A DNA stretch of 64,000 nt, taken from NCBI GenBank assembly GCA_028551475.1, contig CM052362.1:20008021-20072020 (forward strand), given 5' to 3'. Both the position numbers and the translations under genes were made by a program. Positions 58,336-64,000 of the stretch are shown one piece after another. Under the pieces are notes generated by a model that saw only the letters and a list, made by a program, of their open reading frames with translations, ran no database searches and was not told the origin of the DNA. The stretch's first letter is position 1. Each line of letters begins with the position of its first letter. Source of the stretch: Casuarina equisetifolia (lineage: Eukaryota > Streptophyta > Magnoliopsida > Fagales > Casuarinaceae).

Positions 58336-61300
58336 GGATGCCATAACTAATGGACGTTAAAAGCCTTCCCCGCAATACAAGAAACTTTATCGATCTACTT
58401 TTTGCTTAAGCTCCCCTGTCGTTTACTGGTTTCCTTTTTTTCATCTACTGATTTCCTTTTTTTCATCTTCATTTTGCTTTTTAACTTCCTTCATTTTACG
58501 TATTCTTTCACTTTATCAATGTACGAGTCTTTTAGCCAGCCAAGAAAGGTGAAGTCGGTAGCCGCCTTTTTTCTCTCCTCTCTGTAACGCGTCTTGTATT
58601 TCCTTCTGCTTGCTTCTGCATAGAAGAACACCTCAACTTTGAGAACAGTTATAGTATTACCATGTGGTATAAAAGTCCTGTCTAAAAGTTAATTAAAGAA
58701 TTAGAAGATTTTTTTTAATTCAAACTTTAATAATTTTTTCTTCTTATATAAGATTTTTTTCTTGCACTTAAATATCACTAAATTTAAGGTCGAGGGTAAA
58801 GCAAATTTAATCTGAATTCTATACCATATCATGAGATGCAAAGGCTTAACTTAAAAATTAGCTTAAAAATTAAAAGGTTTTTTTTTTTTATTTAAGTTGT
58901 ATCTCAAAAACTTTTTCTTTTGGTATAAAAGTCGAATCTTTATTGTATTTTTCCTTTCCTTAATGGATGCCGTTTCTTAAGCAGTGGACACTGTCCAGAA
59001 AGGGTTACCAAACTGGGTTGAAGACTTAACTGACGTATCTTTGTGTTGTAAAGTGCAGCGAGGAGTCCCCTTCTACACCGTAGGATGGTCCCAACAGCAA
59101 ACCAAAGCACTCCCCGTGACCATCCAACCGTGAATGATGTATTTCAAGTTCAAATTTTCTTTGGTTTGTTGCTATAAACTTTCGGTTGTTACTTTACAGA
59201 GCACATGGAATACTCAAAAAGTTTGGTTGGCCGTTTTCTTTTTCATTTAATTCAAAATTAATAATTGTCTTTGCTTGCCATGATGATCAATATGCCACTG
59301 CATAAAGAGGAAAATGACTAAAATGAGGCGGCTAGAACCCTCCCAGGTTCTAATGGTTTTGTCATGCAAAATATAGTATTAGTATTCATGTATTGAGAGG
59401 TGACGATTCTTTAATCTTTGCTGCAAAAAGCTGTTCAAGGAGGGGCATGCTTTCCCACAACCAGAATGTTTGCATGTAAAAGCAAGCAAAAGGAGAACAC
59501 CAAAGTTTTTTCAAAGACGAACGTAAGCTGCAAGAAAAGGATGCCATCTAAGAAAAAGAAACATATGGGCTGCTTGCTCGTTGAAAACAGAAGTCATTCT
59601 CCCATGGAATACTCTTGCCTTTCGCACCTTTTCTTCGTTGTTTGTTTACTTTTTACTTTCCCATTTGCTGTTCTCCCATGATGGGTCAGTGGGGGTCTAT
59701 GCGTGCCTTCATGTTCCAGTGTGAGATTTGGATGGGTCCAAGATAAAGCTAATGACTCTAAAGGCTTGACTTTTTGACTCGGGTGCCAACCCAAAGGAAG
59801 CTGCTGAAAATGTGAGCAGAGAGAGCTCTTATCAAGTTATCAAAAGGCCGTAATAAGACCATCTGCAGAATGTTTTTGGCTAAAAATGAAAGAAAATCAT
59901 CAGGTTAGCCGGGCATCCACGGATGATCCTTGTCCTTCGGGCCCTTTTCCAGCTCAGCCTCACATGCTGCGGTTCAAACTTCCTTTCCAATTTTTTCATT
60001 TGTGGAGTACACGCAATGCCACTATACTTTTTCCTGTTCTCCCACACAAAAAGCTTCTTTTTTAGGCTGCACAATTTTCTCTCCAGCTTCAACTGTAGTG
60101 GTCCTAGTCAACAACGATATTATATAGTTTTAAATGTTTAATCAGTAAGTAAGTTTTAGTGGGTTTTGATTTTTTTTTTTTTCTGGATTATACTCTGCTA
60201 CCTCGACATGTTAACAACATTCATGTTCCTCCTCACCTATTTAAATACAAACGCTAGGAACTCGTGCATACATTCTTACAAAAAGCAAATACACGATAGT
60301 GCTTTGAGAATGTTCATCCATCTTTTAAATTATCTTACAGGAAAAACTGAGCCAAGTGTGTATTGATATAAGCATATATCATAAGTAAGAAAATGAGAAA
60401 TATGTAAATTAAGACAGATGTTTCCTGCCATCGAGGCAAAGATCTAGAGAGAGAAACAAAGAATTAAAAAATAAGCCCACAACTCCAGAACTGGGTTATT
60501 TTTAGCTTAAGATTTAAAGGATTCGGTGCGTTCATTCTGATATGGAAACCACTCTCTAAAGCCAGCGGTAATAAGGGACGTTGAAAGCGTGAAACTGAAC
60601 CGATCTAGTTAATACTGAAACTTGGGGATAAAGCTAATATAACTTTTAATTAATTTAATAAACATTAAAAAGAAGCTGACACCTTTCCATAGTCTTTTTC
60701 CGAGTCTTTGTTGGCTTGTATGGTAGAGCACAAAGTCCTGCAACCACGAGTCATTACCCAGAAAAGTGCTGATGACGGGGCTTTGTTTATTCCCGTTTTG
60801 CTGCATGGACCTTTACTGACAAGCTAAGTAACCTCTTTGCCAGCCAACCAAAAGAAAAGCAAAAGAAAGAAGGGGTTCATACTCCTGTTTAGCCTATGAC
60901 TCTTTGACTAAATAATTTCTAGTAAACTTTAGATCATTGAAGGAATGGGTAGAGATTTCCCACTTGCAGCCAATGAGTTTCTATGAATCATATATTTTGT
61001 GTCTGCCAATTACCAATTATGAATCTTTGATTCTTATCCTCCACTATCAACATGGTTCCGTAAAATAAATGTAAAGACAAAATGTTAAAAAGGGAAACAC
61101 GGGTCTCCGGGATTGGCACCATTAAGAAAAGGTAGGTTTTCTATCCAAACTTTGGGATTGTTTCTCCCTCTGGTTTAAGCATGCCTTGATGTCGGTAGGA
61201 AGGTGTTTTGCTTGTTTGTTTTCTCTTCTTCTTTTGCGTAGAAGGCCTGCAGAAGGAGGAACCTGCTTGCTCTAGACTGTGATCCAGCTTTTAGTATAAC

Positions 61301-64000
61301 CTCTGAGAAACAGGCTTGCAAGAAGCCTCACCCAATTGTCTAAGACCTGCAGCAGGTGGTGTACATAAGATAAGTGAAAACTAGAGGCGACCCACCCACA
61401 TGCTTTAAGAAGTAATCACTAATTGGCTCTGGCTAAAATCCAGAAGAAACCAGTTTGCCCACGTTGGCCCAGGAGGGATTGCCGACCGACTTTTTGTTGT
61501 TGTGGTGCTAACTAAGTGACATTTCTAAAGGAGAAGCACAAGCTAAGTAGGTCAAAGTTGGGGCAAACTACAATATATGACAACGATCTCACTTTAGAGA
61601 AAAAACAATGGTCTTATTCAACTCTTAAAGTTGTCACCGTCACTTCGTGAGGTGCTTCCCCATCTTTCACCTTCCTTTCTCAGACCCCTCCCATGCACCC
61701 CAACCAAAAAGAAATGCCGACCATCCCTTCGCACCAAAAAGATTCGCTTCCTGTCTGCGCATGTGAATACACTTTCCTTGTCTGCGCGTCCTCTCGTGCT
61801 TCGTCTGTGTTCATTATGCTCGTAAATCACATCCCACAGTGCTTTAGCATTCATCCAAATAATACAAGAGATACGTCCTAATCACAATAACATGGACGAC
61901 GGGTAAGTTTTAGTGCATGCTTTTGGGGCAATTTTCCTGCCATGATCGCTCTGAACTGGAAGAAAAGTACGAGTCAGCTCAACTTCTAAGCCCCTTCCAC
62001 ATTCTCTGCATATATCCCATAATTGCACTCTCATTATCCCGTACTACAATAAGATTTCTTCCATTGAGTTGCGTGAATCCAGTTGTCAATCTTATTGGTT
62101 GGATTCTCCTAGTTTCCTTCTTGTCATTTTCTCAATCATGTTAAGACTTTAGTGCCCCAATGCCGCTGGAAATTTTGGTGGGGGCATGCAACTCAACTGA
62201 AGGAAGTGGAATGATGCCTGAAAGCATAACCTAAAAGAGAAGCTCACGGGGAACAGTATACAAGTCCGCCATTTCTTCATACTTCAGAGTTCTTCCCTAC
62301 ATGATTTCGTTTTGAATTTTCACGTATCTTCTTCCGTTGGCTTCGACTTTTATCAAACCGAATTTTCGCGAGAAAGAATCCCACTCTCCATTATACTTTT
62401 CTGTATTGTTTGCCATATAACTCTACTCCATAGGATACACTTAATATGCGCTCAATGATTGATAGCAGGGTACGACAAAGTTTGTGGTTTTTCCATATTG
62501 CTTATAACAGTGTTATTACTGTCCTTTTTTGCGTTGATTTGCCATCAGTAAAGGTTGATAAGACAAACTACAATGCTCAAATGCGCATTCATCATGGCGT
62601 TTAGTGGGGAAAATCTCAACAAAATTTTTCTCAGGATTAGAATTAGCATTGTGGAAGCTGTAGCAACTTAAAGACCTCCCTCTAGAAGTCTCGAACTTTC
62701 CCACCATTGTGCTGCCTTTTCCGTAAAAAATTCCACAGGCTTTTGACCTTGAGTAAACGTCTGCGATAGTTGATTCTTCAGACAAGTCTTTCCAGGCAGC
62801 ACGATTTGTCATTTTCATCACAACTTTTAACAATCTTCTTCTACAAGATTTGTAGCTTTCATTTTCATTCTGAACTTCTACGGCAAGAATTGTCATCTAA
62901 CACAATCAAAAGGTGTCATGGAGATTGCATATTGTTGAAAGGGTGTTCCTTCTCAACTTAAATTGTTAATTGCTTTTGGGTTTACCTGATTGCATGTTAA
63001 ATAGGGCTCAAAGCTCTAGTTTCCGTTGAGTGTATGCTTTAGAAGCATAGTTTACACGGCAAAGCTTCTAAAAATGGTTGCGTACACTACAGACCAACAA
63101 TTAATTCTCAAAATCAGCAACACCATTCTTGACTAATATCAAGCTGAAGCGAGAGAGCAAAAAGAAACAAAAAGGACGGAAACAGGACCATCATCGATGA
63201 TTCTTTCTTGGGTGGGTTTCACGTGCCTTTTCTTTTTGTTAGTCTGAGAAAGAGGGGGAGAATGATGAAACCGAGCATTCTAATACTACGTAGAGCTGCA
63301 GACTAGAGTGGTCCAGCTCGAGCTGGTGTACCTAACCCAGTGTGCTATCATTGGGCTGCGTAAACCTTGTTTTGGGACCATGTTGTTGGATTGCTCAAAA
63401 AATACTAGGTATCACATGGAATCTCAAAGCCTCTGTCTAGGTTGCTGTCTACGCTACTGTGACTCTGTTTGCGAAGCATAAAATTAGAAATGGAACCAAA
63501 AAGCTGGTCTAAAATGTTCTTTAACCTCCTAGTAGTAAATTAAGAAAGTAGTTTCAGACCGTTCAGATTTTCGTCTCCCATCTTCGTCTCTCTTCCATTA
63601 GCTTTCCCATGTGAATATAGGTCACTAACTTCCGCCCCTCTAAATACCTAGTTCTTTCTGTATTTTTCTGGTCTCTCCATTATTGAAGCTCTTTTGAGTT
63701 TTTCAGTCCGTACAAGGAAACTCAGAAGCGGCCAAAGCAGAAGCAGTAGAAAACTGGGTTGATGGTATGTTCAAAACCTTGAGCGTGGCTTTCTTGCAAC
63801 ATTTGTTTGTTAAAATTGTTTTATAGCCGAACAAGCCACCCACCTTTGTGTAATCCTAGGCTGGGCCATAGCCAGGCTATGGGTTTTGTTGCTTGAAGCG
63901 GGCTGGATCTACTAGTCCCTGAGCTGGCCTTATTATTCTATGGATGATTTTCTTAGCTACTTTTGAATTTTTTATTTTAATCAGATGACATTATGAGAAA
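58336..64000. other. Non-genic right end (5.7 kb)
   Basis: AT-rich DNA with poly-T and poly-A runs (58700-58930, 60170). No gene is recognised. A minus-strand frame of 126 codons with an ATG (62516-62896) is the longest ATG frame; it has no family resemblance I know and is reported only as a candidate in the findings. Polypyrimidine and GA-rich patches occur near 63220-63260. Confidence 0.5.

Noticed and set aside
61618-61854. 78-codon minus-strand frame rich in Arg
   Set aside because: Too short, with no family and no neighbouring coding exons; overlapped by equally long frames on the other strand.
1-64000. CRISPR array, prokaryotic operon, integrated virus or biosynthetic cluster
   Set aside because: No spaced direct-repeat array, no operon-like packing and no set of functionally linked genes; the gene structures are those of a plant nucleus.
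1-64000. tRNA, rRNA or well-known plant microRNA genes
   Set aside because: I looked for tRNA box motifs and several mature miRNA sequences I remember and saw none; a covariance-model scan would be needed to exclude them.

Overview
This window is nuclear DNA from a flowering plant, most likely a woody core eudicot. The evidence is AT-rich intergenic DNA, genes with short GT-AG introns, Ty3/gypsy and Ty1/copia retroelement fossils, and plant-specific families (UGT88 glycosyltransferase, LEA_2/At1g64065-like, MAKR, RTNLB reticulon, ABCG half-transporter). All gene models were built by hand from reading frame, splice sites and family memory; no alignment was run. The species was not determined.

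Layout. (1) 1-8333: a minus-strand, Athila-like Ty3/gypsy fossil, with its 3' LTR at the left edge and no 5' LTR in view. A 1244-bp solo LTR of the same family sits in its pol region, flanked by a perfect 5-bp target duplication. (2) 8855-16530: a UDP-glycosyltransferase (UGT88-type) locus. A decayed copy lies at 8855-10290. A short copia element with two LTRs and target duplication GTATT landed just past its 3' end (10308-12645). A nearly intact copy at 15107-16530 is spoiled by one single-base frameshift. (3) 19353-21149, minus: an intronless ABCG4/8-like half-transporter. (4) 24539-31213: three single-exon LEA_2 paralogues in +, -, + order. (5) 36340-37654, minus: a three-exon membrane-associated kinase regulator (MAKR). 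(6) 42580-45123, plus: a five-exon reticulon-like protein. (7) 45830-48865, minus: a six-exon F-box protein like At5g52880. (8) 50161-57843, minus: a 16-exon AAA-ATPase like Arabidopsis At1g64110/DAA1, 831 aa with every splice phase consistent. (9) 57844-64000: apparently non-genic.

The genes do not form a pathway; this is an ordinary plant gene neighbourhood with a retroelement-rich left end. Exon phases of the MAKR, RTNLB, F-box and AAA-ATPase models all add up to open frames, which supports them. I found no convincing unknown biological system. The most useful second-look items are the one-base lesion in the UGT gene, a duplicated promoter-like segment upstream of it, the nested same-family LTR, the LEA_2 trio, and microsatellite-encoded acidic and serine tracts in two signalling/membrane genes.
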